Shown here: positions 14,583-22,714 of the stretch, one piece after another
Layout: every line of letters begins with the position of its first letter
How positions within the stretch are numbered: position 1 is the stretch's first letter
From: Clostridiales bacterium UBA7103
Lineage (GTDB): Bacteria > Bacillota > Clostridia > Oscillospirales > Oscillospiraceae
Reading direction: 5' to 3'
Length of the DNA: 27,028 bases
NCBI GenBank assembly: GCA_002493305.1
Contig: DKYJ01000013.1
Location: forward strand, 646-27,673
Notes under the pieces: model-generated
What the model was told of the DNA's origin: nothing
Seen by the model: only the letters and a program-made list of their open reading frames with translations
Database searches by the model: none
Position numbers and translations under genes: made by a program

Positions 14583-14588
14583 ATTATA
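14583..14588 (-). promoter_or_regulatory. -10 element for agrD with no good -35
   Basis: A perfect TATAAT on the minus strand, about 50 nt before the agrD start. No -35 match stands at 16-18 nt, which would fit a promoter needing an activator such as the LytTR regulator encoded next door. Confidence 0.4.
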
Positions 14589-14688
14589 CAATGCAAACAA
14601 TTTTATTTCTATGGCTTCAACGCCAAATGCAATTTTTACGACAAAAACGGTCTATTTCAGAAGAATACAGCCCGAATTGCAACCGCAC

Positions 14689-14703
14689 ACAAGATTATCT
14701 TGT
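14689..14703. promoter_or_regulatory. 15-bp perfect palindrome, likely operator of the XRE regulator
   Basis: ACAAGAT-T-ATCTTGT. It lies in the divergent region between agrD and the XRE gene, about 55 bp before the XRE start and 100 bp upstream of the agrD -10. A dimeric XRE repressor typically binds such sites near its own gene. Confidence 0.55.
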
Positions 14704-14757
14704 TTTACATAGTCGGAATTTTGCGGATTTCCTGATAAAATTTGCTCGGGTGATGTT

Positions 14758-15108
14758 ATGGAAGTCAGCCTTATTGAAATGGGAAACAGAATTGCCGCTC
14801 GCAGAAGGCATTTGAAAATAAGTCAAAGTCAGCTTGCCGAGAAAATAGATATTTCCAACAAGCATTTATCTAATATTGAGTGCGGCAGGGAAAAACTGAG
14901 CTTTGATGTGCTCGTCAGCCTTTGCAATGAATTGCGCGTAACGCCAGACTATCTGCTTATGGGCAGCATGCATCCCTGTGGAGTCCCCCAAAATCTGATT
15001 GACAGCCTTTCGCTTTGCACCGATGAGGATATAGCTCTGTTAGAGACTGTTGTCAGTCACATGGTTCTTCGTCAGGAAATGAAATGGAATAATGACAATT
15101 TTATATAA
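14758..15108 (+). CDS. XRE-family helix-turn-helix regulator
   Basis: A 116-residue protein. Residues 8-65 form a Cro/C1-type domain: MGNRIAARRRHLKISQSQLAEKIDISNKHLSNIECGREKLSFDVLVSLCNEL. The tail VTPDYLLMGS is typical of clostridial XRE proteins; no second sensor domain is present. It lies directly upstream of the response regulator and kinase genes, divergent from agrDB, so it probably adds a second control layer to the agr circuit. The ribosome site before 14758 is weak; Met8 could be an alternative start. Confidence 0.88.
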   Translation: MEVSLIEMGNRIAARRRHLKISQSQLAEKIDISNKHLSNIECGREKLSFDVLVSLCNELRVTPDYLLMGSMHPCGVPQNLIDSLSLCTDEDIALLETVVSHMVLRQEMKWNNDNFI

Positions 15109-15155
15109 TGATGATATAATGGCAAAAACAGCTTTTGAGAGGTGTTTTTGCCATT
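15092..15155 (+). promoter_or_regulatory. Promoter and 13-bp inverted repeat in front of the agrA-like gene
   Basis: Promoter ATGACA (15092-15097), 17-nt spacer, TATAAT (15115-15120). An inverted repeat with perfect 13-bp arms AATGGCAAAAACA (15118-15130) / TGTTTTTGCCATT (15143-15155) ends at the ATG. Its loop holds GAGAGG, the only ribosome site. RNA from this promoter would start near 15127 and lack most of the left arm, while read-through RNA from the XRE gene would fold fully. Confidence 0.65.
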
Positions 15156-15869
15156 ATGCGTATTATTTTCTGTGACGATAACATTGAGATATTGAATCAG
15201 CTTCAAAAGTATGTGCAAGAGTTTTTCAAAGGCTTGGGCGGACCTATGCCGGATTTTGCCGCGTATACCAGCGGTGATGAGCTTTTAGCAAACGAAACCA
15301 GTGCGGACATTGCCTTTCTGGATGTGGAAATGCCCGGAAAGAGTGGAATATATGTGGGGGCGCGGTTAAAAGAGAAAAATCCAAAAATAAAGAACATTAT
15401 TGTCACTTCCTACCCGGATTATCTGGACGAGGCAATGCGCTTTCAGGTTTTCCGCTATCTTTCCAAGCCCATAGACAAAAACCGGCTGTTCCGCAATTTG
15501 AATGATGCAGTGCGCCAATATAATATTGACACGGCAGAAATACCCATCAATACTCCCAACGGGATAACCGTGCTGTCCGCAGAGCGCATTGTCTGCGTGG
15601 AACTGCTGCAGAGGAAAACCTCCGTTTATACACTCGATGGGACAATTCAATCAACAGACAGCATTGAGCATTGGCGAAGCGTTCTTACGCTCCCCTGCTT
15701 TTACTCCACATACAGAAGTTATATCGTAAACATGAGATATGTGTGTGAAATAAAGAGAGACCTTGTTGTCTTGAAATACGGAGGTCAAGTAAAGGAAGCC
15801 TATCTTGCAAGGCGTAGATTTTCCGAGTTCAGCGGCAGATACCTTGCATATTTGGAGAGCATAAAATGA
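15156..15869 (+). CDS. agrA: AgrA-like response regulator with LytTR DNA-binding domain
   Basis: A 237-residue protein. The receiver domain has the acidic pair in IIFCDDN (residues 7-8), phospho-acceptor Asp56 in IAFLDVEMPG, and the Lys of LSKPI near residue 106. The C-terminal LytTR domain (VLSAERIVCVELLQRKTSVYTLDGT ... FYSTYRSYIVNMRYVCEIK ... VYLARRRF-like end) is the AgrA type that binds direct repeats at target promoters. The ATG at 15156 is preferred to an upstream TTG. The kinase gene overlaps by 4 nt (ATGA). Confidence 0.95.
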   Translation: MRIIFCDDNIEILNQLQKYVQEFFKGLGGPMPDFAAYTSGDELLANETSADIAFLDVEMPGKSGIYVGARLKEKNPKIKNIIVTSYPDYLDEAMRFQVFRYLSKPIDKNRLFRNLNDAVRQYNIDTAEIPINTPNGITVLSAERIVCVELLQRKTSVYTLDGTIQSTDSIEHWRSVLTLPCFYSTYRSYIVNMRYVCEIKRDLVVLKYGGQVKEAYLARRRFSEFSGRYLAYLESIK

Positions 15870-17173
15870 TTGCAGAAAAGCTATTATACGCCGCTATTTT
15901 TGTTGTTGAGGCTATAACCGCATGGCTGTATTTCAATTACATCTATAAGCAGGAAAAAAGCAACATATGTACATTTCTGAGCTTTGCGCTTGGCTATATA
16001 CTTCTCTTTTTCGCCTCTCAATTTGATTCCGTGCTGCTGAACGGAGTATTATTTCTTTCCATCAACACTATAATACTTTTTCAGGTTTATTCATGTAAAA
16101 TCAGGTCTGCGGTGCTTCATGGAGCTTTCCTTGAGCTGGCTGTGGGCATATCCGAGGTCTTGGTCAATCTGATAATTACAGTAATTGTCAACGACTATAA
16201 CGCCTATACACACAGTATGCCGGTGCTTTTTCGCTTTGCTGTTTTCAGTAAGCTGCTCTATTTCTTCATAACTGTTATAGCTGCAAGGGCGTTTAAGCCA
16301 CATAAGGGACATTATAATGAACCCAGCCAAATTGTGCTTTTAGGTGTCATGCCGGTCGTTTCCGTTATCATAATAGTTACCTTCATATATATTGGCGCAA
16401 TGGGGCGGTTGACGGATTTAACGGAGATTTTGGTAACGGTCAGCTCTATGGCTCTGCTTTTTGTGAACATCGTTGTTCTTTTTATCTACAACCGTATCCA
16501 AAAGCTGGATGAAGAACACGCGGCTTTTCAAATGGCTCAACTCAAAGACCAGGCCGACACGGAATATTATAAAATGCTCCAGCAGCAGTATGACGGTCAG
16601 AGGATCCTGATTCACGATATAAAAAACCACTTCAATGTAATCAACTCCATGGCAGAGGACGGAGACAGCGACAAAATCCGGGAGTACATCTCTGAATTGG
16701 AGGCGCTGCCGGAATTCCAGCGCAGGGCAAGGCTGTGTGATGACCCGATTTTGAATATGATTTTGCTCAGAAACGCAGACCTTTGCGCGGAAAAAAATAT
16801 AAAATTTTTCTGCGATGTCCGAGCCGGTAGCGTGTCTTTTATGGATGCGACAAGCATTACAGCTCTGTTTGGGAACCTGCTGTCAAACGCGGTTGAGGCG
16901 GCAGAGAAATCAGAGGGCAGAATGGTCGAGCTGTCAGTTATTAAAAATGTGGAGCAGAACAATGTACTCATTTCAGCCGTCAACTCCTGCGATGAAGCCC
17001 CGCTGAAAGACGCCAGCGGGAATTTGATCACCCGCAAGGACAGTAGCGAGGGTCACGGTTATGGCACAAAGAGCATTGCACGAGTCGTAACCAAATATGG
17101 GGGCAGGAAAGAACTCCAATATGATGAAACTGCCCGCGAGTTTCACTTTATTATTTTATTTCCGGTTCGTTGA
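15866..17173 (+). CDS. agrC: AgrC-like GHKL sensor histidine kinase
   Basis: A 435-residue protein. About six membrane segments (residues 1-210) are followed by a coiled linker. The phosphorylation site is IHDIKNHFNVI with His250, and the GHKL ATPase has LFGNLLSNAVEAAE (N-box) and GHGYGTKSIARVV (G-box). AgrC kinases sense the cyclic peptide through the membrane part and phosphorylate AgrA. The start overlaps the agrA stop. Its 3' end overlaps the convergent lysozyme gene by 23 nt, with no terminator between them. Confidence 0.95.
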   Translation: MIAEKLLYAAIFVVEAITAWLYFNYIYKQEKSNICTFLSFALGYILLFFASQFDSVLLNGVLFLSINTIILFQVYSCKIRSAVLHGAFLELAVGISEVLVNLIITVIVNDYNAYTHSMPVLFRFAVFSKLLYFFITVIAARAFKPHKGHYNEPSQIVLLGVMPVVSVIIIVTFIYIGAMGRLTDLTEILVTVSSMALLFVNIVVLFIYNRIQKLDEEHAAFQMAQLKDQADTEYYKMLQQQYDGQRILIHDIKNHFNVINSMAEDGDSDKIREYISELEALPEFQRRARLCDDPILNMILLRNADLCAEKNIKFFCDVRAGSVSFMDATSITALFGNLLSNAVEAAEKSEGRMVELSVIKNVEQNNVLISAVNSCDEAPLKDASGNLITRKDSSEGHGYGTKSIARVVTKYGGRKELQYDETAREFHFIILFPVR

Positions 17174-18167
17174 TAGCATAATATCTCAGCACATGCTGGA
17201 CATACTGCGGGTCGCCATAGCTTGTCCAGCCCATGCGGTGGGCCATCAGCTCGGAAAACTCTATGGCGCTCTGCTCCGTGTAGCCACCATAGTTGCGTAT
17301 CGCCCACGAGATATATCCGCTGCCAAAGTTATAGCCCTGTAAGGCAAGGCTGATTCTCTCAATATCCATGGGGTCTTCCACCCCGGCCTGAGAAAGGCAG
17401 TCCGCCAGATTTTGAATCCCTATATTTATAGAATACTCCGGGTCGCTTATGCCGCCCGGAGTTTTTGGATATTCGGTATTAAAGGCGCACTCGGATGCCT
17501 GCATAGGGTCATTGCCCTGACCGCCGCTCTCCTGCATCATCACAGCCATGATAAGCTCCATGTATTCTGGTATACCACGCTCCGCGGCATACACCTGAAT
17601 TAACCCCGCGTAGGATTTCACTTCGTCACTGACAGGGGTACTCCCTATGTCCGCGCTTCCTCCAAACAGCGCCCCAGCCGCGCCGAACACCAGCAGCACG
17701 GGGATTAGCATAAGGAGCAACCCACCACTGACGGCAAGCGCAGACCTTGCGGAGCTTTTTGCTGTCTGCTCCGCAGCGGCTTTCAGCTTGCGGAGCGTTG
17801 AGTCTCTGCGGCTCCGTTTATGTATGGTTTCTTTGATAGCGTTATTTCGCGCCAGCCTGCGCCCCTGTTCTTGTATTGTGCGGGTAGCTGACTTTTCCTC
17901 GCCCTGTCTAAAATGCGTCTCACCGTGAGACGCATTTCTTCTGTGCAAAATAATCTCAGCTTTGTAGGCAGAAACCCCGGCATGCTCCATGCTGTCTGTG
18001 GCGCTGCGTTCCTCTGAGTCAGCGCCATACTGCTCCATGTGTTGGATCTCATCTATGGTCGTAAAATATCCCGGCACATAATTTCTGTGCCGGGACTTTT
18101 CCTGCTGTTCCTCTGCCCTTTGCCGGATAAAGGCATGGCGGGCTTTCTCTTTAACTGTGAGCTGCAT
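17151..18167 (-). CDS. Conjugation-associated lysozyme-like wall hydrolase, probably C-terminally truncated
   Basis: A 338-residue protein. A charged cytoplasmic N-terminal part (1-140) is followed by one membrane segment (145-168) and a lysozyme-like domain outside (about 180-330; Glu213 in MQESGG, then DPMQASE and LQGYNFGSGYISWAIRNYGG). Such enzymes (VirB1-like, as Tn916 Orf14) open the wall for the conjugation machine. Relatives usually continue after the YVxHVLRYY region into an NlpC/P60 or CHAP domain; this one stops within eight residues, where the agr island begins. A dispersed palindrome lies in codons 78-85. It follows the C5 methyltransferase on the same strand with a TA module between them. 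Confidence 0.85.
   Translation of the reverse strand: MQLTVKEKARHAFIRQRAEEQQEKSRHRNYVPGYFTTIDEIQHMEQYGADSEERSATDSMEHAGVSAYKAEIILHRRNASHGETHFRQGEEKSATRTIQEQGRRLARNNAIKETIHKRSRRDSTLRKLKAAAEQTAKSSARSALAVSGGLLLMLIPVLLVFGAAGALFGGSADIGSTPVSDEVKSYAGLIQVYAAERGIPEYMELIMAVMMQESGGQGNDPMQASECAFNTEYPKTPGGISDPEYSINIGIQNLADCLSQAGVEDPMDIERISLALQGYNFGSGYISWAIRNYGGYTEQSAIEFSELMAHRMGWTSYGDPQYVQHVLRYYAINEPEIK
17911..17937. repeat. Dispersed palindrome, copy 2, inside the lysozyme gene
   Basis: Perfect 13-bp arms AAATGCGTCTCAC / GTGAGACGCATTT around one base. It keeps the reading frame of the lysozyme gene, adding or replacing residues NASHGETH. Confidence 0.85.
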
Positions 18168-18188
18168 TTTTTATCACATCCTTGTTGG

Positions 18189-18240
18189 TTGACATTTTGT
18201 TTGGGTTTGCGTATAATATTAGCAAGATTATGTACATAAT
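18189..18240 (+). promoter_or_regulatory. Consensus promoter and palindromic operator of TA module 1
   Basis: TTGACA (18189-18194), 17-nt spacer, TATAAT (18212-18217): a full consensus promoter. Just downstream, ATTATGTACATAAT (18227-18240) is a perfect 14-bp palindrome with the TGTACA core known from YefM-YoeB operators, indicating autoregulation by the antitoxin. Confidence 0.85.
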
Positions 18241-18263
18241 AATGCTAAAGGAGTTGAGCGTAA

Positions 18264-18551
18264 ATGCCGAGTATTCGCCCCGTATCGGATCTTCGGAATC
18301 ATTTTGCGGAGATCACCAGAGAGGTTCAGGAAAGCAAAGAGCCTGTGTTCCTCACCAAAAACGGTGTTGGCTCTATTGTGGTGATGAGCATGGAGAGCTA
18401 TGAGCAAAACCGCTATGACAGTATGGTCTATGACAAGCTCCGCGAGGCTGAGCTTCAGGCGGCAAGCACGGAAGCGCGCCTTTCCCATGAGGATGTAATT
18501 TCAAAGGCGCGGGCGCGGGTTCAGGCGGCAGAGGAGAAAAAGCGTGCATAA
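18264..18551 (+). CDS. Phd/YefM-family antitoxin (TA module 1)
   Basis: A 95-residue protein with the Phd/YefM N-terminal DNA-binding domain (MPSIRPVSDLRNHFAEITREV, EPVFLTKNGVGSIVVMSMESYEQ). A charged C-terminal part would neutralise the toxin. AAAGGAG lies upstream. The next gene starts inside its last codons (overlap 8 nt). It runs opposite to the surrounding conjugation genes and resembles the antitoxin at 22715. Confidence 0.93.
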   Translation: MPSIRPVSDLRNHFAEITREVQESKEPVFLTKNGVGSIVVMSMESYEQNRYDSMVYDKLREAELQAASTEARLSHEDVISKARARVQAAEEKKRA

Positions 18552-18846
18552 GGTTGTTTATCTGCCCCTTGCCGAAGAAGATATTCTGGCGGCCGTGGAT
18601 TATATCTGCTACACGCTGGACGCGCCCAAGGCGGCAAGTGATTTGCTGGATGAGCTGGACAGGACGGTCAAGCAGATTGCGGAGTTTCCTTACGCCTGTG
18701 AGCTTTACAGGACTGAGCGCCCCATGAGGGACGAGCTGCGGAAGGTGCCTGTCAAAGGATATGTCCTTTACTATGCCGTGTCCCAGACCCAAGTTGAAGT
18801 CCGGCGCTTTCTGCATGGCCGGAGAGACAGAGGTAATATTTTGTAA
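18544..18846 (+). CDS. RelE/ParE-family toxin (TA module 1)
   Basis: A 100-residue protein starting with GTG. It has the ParE/RelE fold pattern: LPLAEEDILAAVDYICYTLDAPKAASDLLDELDRTVKQI, PMRDELRKVPVKGYVLYYAV and VRRFLHGRRD. Toxins of this superfamily cut mRNA on ribosomes (RelE) or poison gyrase (ParE); the target here is not known. It is translationally coupled with the antitoxin. Confidence 0.92.
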   Translation: MHKVVYLPLAEEDILAAVDYICYTLDAPKAASDLLDELDRTVKQIAEFPYACELYRTERPMRDELRKVPVKGYVLYYAVSQTQVEVRRFLHGRRDRGNIL

Positions 18847-18855
18847 ACAGATAGT

Positions 18856-18885
18856 AGGAGCTGCCATTTGGCTGCTCCTGCTTTT
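18856..18885 (+). terminator. Terminator of TA module 1
   Basis: AGGAGC-T-GCC / GGC-T-GCTCCT around ATTT, followed by GCTTTT. It sits between the convergent toxin and methyltransferase genes. Confidence 0.8.
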
Positions 18886-18888
18886 CGT

Positions 18889-19968
18889 CTATCCATCCAG
18901 CGCCTCCTCTATTCCCGCCATAATATAGTTCGCGCAAGGGAGGGCAATGGCGTTGCCTAGAGCCCTGTATCGGCTGGCGGAGCTTATTTCTATCCCGCCT
19001 GCGCCGTACTTTGTCCAGCCCTCCGGCAAGCCCATCAGCCGCTCACACTCTGTTTCCGTCAGGTATCGTATACATCCGCCCAGCGGGTCGTCAGCATACC
19101 AAAAGGCAAAGCGGTTTACCCCGCTGGCTAATAGGGTGGGAAAAGGGTCAGTTGGTTTTCCAAAGCTGGTGAAGAATCTTTTCTTATCTCCGTGCTTTGC
19201 CATGGCTCGCATACGGAAGTCCTGAAAGGGGTGGACGATGGGTATGCGCCCCCCTGCTTCAATAAAAGAGCCTCTATCTCCCTCGGCGGCGGACAGCCGG
19301 CCTTCTGCGCCAGCGCCAGAATACGGCTGCACTGCCCGGGGCTTAAATAATATTTCGTCAGCTCGCCGTCCTCCAAAATCTGCCACGAGAAAGATCCGCT
19401 GCCGTCGTGCCAACTTGGGGCTTGCCCAATACTGGGCGTCCATGAGCCGCCATGCGAGATCGGGGCATTGCCCTCTAACCATTCCGGCGTTTGCCCATCG
19501 TCCAGAAGCAGGCATTGGAACTTCGGCGTCTGTGAAGGCTCTGAGCACGGCGAGATAGTCCAGCCGGTCATTTGATGAAAACGCTCCCATGACATTCTCC
19601 CAAACAGCGATTGTTGGAAATAGATTATCTGTTGCATCCCTCATTTCTTTTATGATTCGTATAGCCTCAAAAAAGAGGCTGGATTTAACCCCGCTCAGTC
19701 CCGCTCTGTTGCCTATCTGAGAAAGGTTCTGACAGGGTGAGCCAAAGGATATAACATCAACGGCGGGGATCTCCCCGCCGTTGAGCTTTGTAATGTCCCC
19801 TAAATGTACCATGTCTGGGAACCGGTATTTGGTTGTGGATATGGGTGCCGCCTCTATCTCACTTGCCCATACCGGTGTGATTCCGTTCAACTTCGCCGCC
19901 AATGGAAAAACGCCGATCCCGTCAAAGAGGCTTCCCAGCGTAATATTGTGTTTCATGGTGAGACGCAT
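18889..19968 (-). CDS. DNA (cytosine-5) methyltransferase
   Basis: A 359-residue C5 methyltransferase. Motif I is GSLFDGIGVF (12-21), motif IV SFGSPCQNLS with catalytic Cys79, motif VI ENV (124-126), motif VIII QRIFLVADF and motif X GNAIALPCANYI near the end. No restriction enzyme gene is adjacent, so it is an orphan enzyme, perhaps protecting the element against host restriction on transfer. Its ATG at 19968 overlaps the VirB4 stop (TAATG), and the first codons lie inside a copy of the dispersed palindrome. Met5 is an alternative start. Confidence 0.95.
   Translation of the reverse strand: MRLTMKHNITLGSLFDGIGVFPLAAKLNGITPVWASEIEAAPISTTKYRFPDMVHLGDITKLNGGEIPAVDVISFGSPCQNLSQIGNRAGLSGVKSSLFFEAIRIIKEMRDATDNLFPTIAVWENVMGAFSSNDRLDYLAVLRAFTDAEVPMPASGRWANAGMVRGQCPDLAWRLMDAQYWASPKLARRQRIFLVADFGGRRADEILFKPRAVQPYSGAGAEGRLSAAEGDRGSFIEAGGRIPIVHPFQDFRMRAMAKHGDKKRFFTSFGKPTDPFPTLLASGVNRFAFWYADDPLGGCIRYLTETECERLMGLPEGWTKYGAGGIEISSASRYRALGNAIALPCANYIMAGIEEALDG
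19947..19967. repeat. Dispersed palindrome, copy 3 (degenerate), at the methyltransferase start
   Basis: Arms TGTGTTTCA / TGAGACGCA with centre TGG. Two arm bases differ from the consensus, but both would be G-U pairs in a plus-strand RNA. It covers the methyltransferase start codons. Confidence 0.65.
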
Positions 19969-22283
19969 TAGGCCCTGCCGGGGCGGGTATCCATGAGCTT
20001 ATAGAGCTCCGTGTCATGGGGGATGGTGCAGTCAAAGGGAATGACCGCGCCGGACACACGGAGCAGGCCATGGCCCGGCTCTACATCGGTCACATAGTTC
20101 ATCTGCGTGTCGGAGATGTGCAGCAGCTTACTCAGCTCCTGCCGGTCAGTCGCCGCCTGATTGAACAGCATAAGAAACTCGCTGTTTGCAAACATCAGCC
20201 GGGCTGTCTCCGAATCAAGGCACTCTTGCACATTCTGGGTGGCGGCGGTCAAAATGCCGCCGTATTTCCTGAACCGCTTCCACGCCTTATATAAGACCTC
20301 GGCAGAATAGTGGTACTTGAAGTACAGGTACACCTCGTCCAGAAACACCCATGTGAATTTGCCCTTTTTCCGGTTTTCCATGACACGGTTGTTGATGGCT
20401 TCCAATGTGACCACAAGCGCCGTAGGCCGCAGCTGCTCGCCCATTTCGTACAGGTCAAGGCAGACAATACGGCTGCTCATATCCACATCCGAGTGATGGG
20501 CAAACACATTCAGACTGCCCTCCGTTATAAGCTCCGCCGCAAGAGCTATCTCCCTCGCCTCCGGCTCAGGCTGCTTCAGTACTTCCTTTCGCCAGTCTGT
20601 CAGCAGCGGGGCAGGAGCTTTGCCGCTGAGATATGGCTTGAAAACGCTGGCCGTGCAGCGGTCGATGATGGACTTATAGCTGCCCTTTATCTCGCCGCCC
20701 ATTTGCTGCTCCAAGATGCTGGTGATCAGTTCAGATTTAAGGGCTATGGGGTTTTCGTCCTCATATCCCGCCGTGATTTCCAAGGGGTTGAGATGGTTGA
20801 CGCTGTGTGGAGAAATTTCTATGACCTCGCCTCCAAAGGCGCGAGTCAGGGCGCCATACTCACGCTCTGCGTCCACAATGATAATGTCGTCATCCGTTCC
20901 AAGAGCTACATTCTGGATCGTGCTTTTCATGCCCATAGATTTGCCTGAGCCGGAGACGCCGAGATAAAAGGCATGGGGAGACACCAAACGCTTGCGGTCA
21001 CAGATCAGGAAATTCTTGGAAATGATGTTGATGCCATACGAGATACCGCCGGGGTCTTGCAGCTCCTGCACTCTGAACGGGATAGCCACAGCGCAGCTCT
21101 CGGTGGTGAGGGTATGTAAAGCCTTTATCCGCCTAAGTCCATAGGGCAGTGCCGTGTTGAGCGCGTCCTCCTGCTGGTAGCGGGCGGAGGATATGTCGCA
21201 CAGATGCTCCTTGCCGATGGCGATCAAACTCTCGGTGTCCGCGTCCAGCTGTTCCAAGCTGTCAGCGGTGTGGACAATGGTTATAATAGAAAAGATCATG
21301 CGCTGGTCGCGCATGGTCAAGTCGTCCATATACTCACGGGAGTTGTCCCGCTTCTGCTCCATCGTCCGGGGGACTTCGGCGGTAAAGTTGTTCTTGGCGT
21401 TCTGCCGCTGCTGCCAGCGGGTAATGTCCGTCTCCACGCCGAGGAGTATGCTCTCCACCTCCTTGACTGCTTCGTCTGTCGGAACGGGGATCAGGTCAAT
21501 GGAGAGGATGAGGTTTCTCGAAAACTCGGTCAGGTCGGAAATGAGATCATCGGCTACAAAGGAGGCATAGTTTCTGAGAAACAGCACCCTGCCGAATTTA
21601 TCTCCCATTTCAAAGTGCTTCTTCTTGAACGAGATGCTGTCCGGGCAGATCAGCTCCCGGAAGTCCGTGCCTGTCCGCATCGCCTGGGCATCGTCATACC
21701 GGAAATACTGCTCCTGTCCCGGACGGAAGAAGTCATGGAGGATACGGAGTCGGTCATAGTTGCCGACAGGCTGAATGCCGGAGTCCAGCCGGGCAAAGCT
21801 CTTGGCGAGGTTGCCTTCCACCCGGCGGAAGTACCGGCGGCTTTCCGCTATCTTGCGCTCCGCTATGGATAGGGTAATATACCGCTCCTGCACTAAGTTG
21901 TTGCTCTGACTGGAGCGGTCACGCATGATCTGATTTGCTTCCTCCCGGTAATGATCCAGCCAGTCACCCTTGTAGGGCAGGAGGATGCGCCGTTCAAACT
22001 CTGCCGGGTTCAGCCGGTGGTTGACGATGGTGATCTTGGCGGTGGCATCAGTTGGCAGGCTGTTGAGCGCGCCGCAATATGCTAAGAAGATACTGCGCTG
22101 TGCCTCCTTAGAGGCCGCTATGTAATTGACATCCTGTAGCTTCCAAGAATAGCTGTGCTTTCTGCCCACCTGCCAGATGCCGTCCGTATAGATGCGCTTT
22201 ATGGGGATAGACTGCTGGACGCTCCGGGGTATCTTGAACTTGTCCCGTTCGCTCTGGTTTGCTGCCGCGAGGGATCTAATCAT
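19968..22283 (-). CDS. virB4: VirB4/TraE-type conjugation ATPase
   Basis: A 771-residue ATPase. Walker A is LGVSGSGKSMGMKST (about residue 445) and Walker B FTWVFLDEVYLYFK (about 650). Other VirB4 hallmarks are IIVDAEREYGALTRAFGGEVIEI and AATQNVQECLDSETARLMFANSEFLMLF. It powers the type IV secretion channel at the inner face of the membrane. The start MIRSLAAANQ at 22283 overlaps the PrgI gene's end; a longer reading frame upstream is only overlap. It follows PrgI, as in Tn1549-like elements. Confidence 0.96.
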   Translation of the reverse strand: MIRSLAAANQSERDKFKIPRSVQQSIPIKRIYTDGIWQVGRKHSYSWKLQDVNYIAASKEAQRSIFLAYCGALNSLPTDATAKITIVNHRLNPAEFERRILLPYKGDWLDHYREEANQIMRDRSSQSNNLVQERYITLSIAERKIAESRRYFRRVEGNLAKSFARLDSGIQPVGNYDRLRILHDFFRPGQEQYFRYDDAQAMRTGTDFRELICPDSISFKKKHFEMGDKFGRVLFLRNYASFVADDLISDLTEFSRNLILSIDLIPVPTDEAVKEVESILLGVETDITRWQQRQNAKNNFTAEVPRTMEQKRDNSREYMDDLTMRDQRMIFSIITIVHTADSLEQLDADTESLIAIGKEHLCDISSARYQQEDALNTALPYGLRRIKALHTLTTESCAVAIPFRVQELQDPGGISYGINIISKNFLICDRKRLVSPHAFYLGVSGSGKSMGMKSTIQNVALGTDDDIIIVDAEREYGALTRAFGGEVIEISPHSVNHLNPLEITAGYEDENPIALKSELITSILEQQMGGEIKGSYKSIIDRCTASVFKPYLSGKAPAPLLTDWRKEVLKQPEPEAREIALAAELITEGSLNVFAHHSDVDMSSRIVCLDLYEMGEQLRPTALVVTLEAINNRVMENRKKGKFTWVFLDEVYLYFKYHYSAEVLYKAWKRFRKYGGILTAATQNVQECLDSETARLMFANSEFLMLFNQAATDRQELSKLLHISDTQMNYVTDVEPGHGLLRVSGAVIPFDCTIPHDTELYKLMDTRPGRA

Positions 22284-22629
22284 GGCTGTCACGCCCCTTT
22301 CCAAAATAGGCTTCATAATACGGGTTTTCGCTGATGTACTTCCGATTCCCGGCAAACAGCAGCTCGGACTTGATGACCGCCCAAACAAACTGCTCAAAGC
22401 TCAGACCGTTATAGCTGAAGAAGCCCGCCGCTGCGAAGGGCGATGCCAGAACGATACAGAGCCAGCTTGCGGTTTCCCGGCCTATGAAGCGCCCAAGGCA
22501 CAAATAGATGCCGACGGCAATGAACAGCGCGGCCAGAGAACAAAAGAACTGCCGTGCCGACAGGCCAAAGAAAATGCTTTCCTTGTATTGGCGGATTTCC
22601 TTTGGGATTTTTATTTCGATACGATTCAC
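22276..22629 (-). CDS. PrgI-family conjugation membrane protein
   Basis: A 117-residue protein: IEIKIPKEIRQYKESIFFGLSARQFFCSL, two close membrane segments (about 28-48 and 55-73), then a short cytoplasmic tail ending near YISENPYYEAYFGKG. PrgI proteins stand before VirB4 in Firmicutes conjugation operons. The annotated GTG start at 22629 directly abuts AAGGAAG, which is too close for a usual ribosome site; an in-frame ATC three codons later has better spacing. Confidence 0.92.
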   Translation of the reverse strand: MNRIEIKIPKEIRQYKESIFFGLSARQFFCSLAALFIAVGIYLCLGRFIGRETASWLCIVLASPFAAAGFFSYNGLSFEQFVWAVIKSELLFAGNRKYISENPYYEAYFGKGRDSHD

Positions 22630-22661
22630 CTTCCTTGAAGTTTATGCTGTAAAATTTGCTG

Positions 22662-22696
22662 TTGTATTTTACGAATAATTTTGCTATACTAATAGC
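22662..22696 (+). promoter_or_regulatory. Promoter and operator-like repeat of TA module 2
   Basis: TTGTAT (22662-22667), 17-nt spacer, TATACT (22685-22690). The -10 is inside the inverted repeat GCTAT-acta-ATAGC (22683-22696), a likely autoregulatory site. Confidence 0.7.
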
Positions 22697-22714
22697 AGAA
22701 AGGGGGCACAAGTC

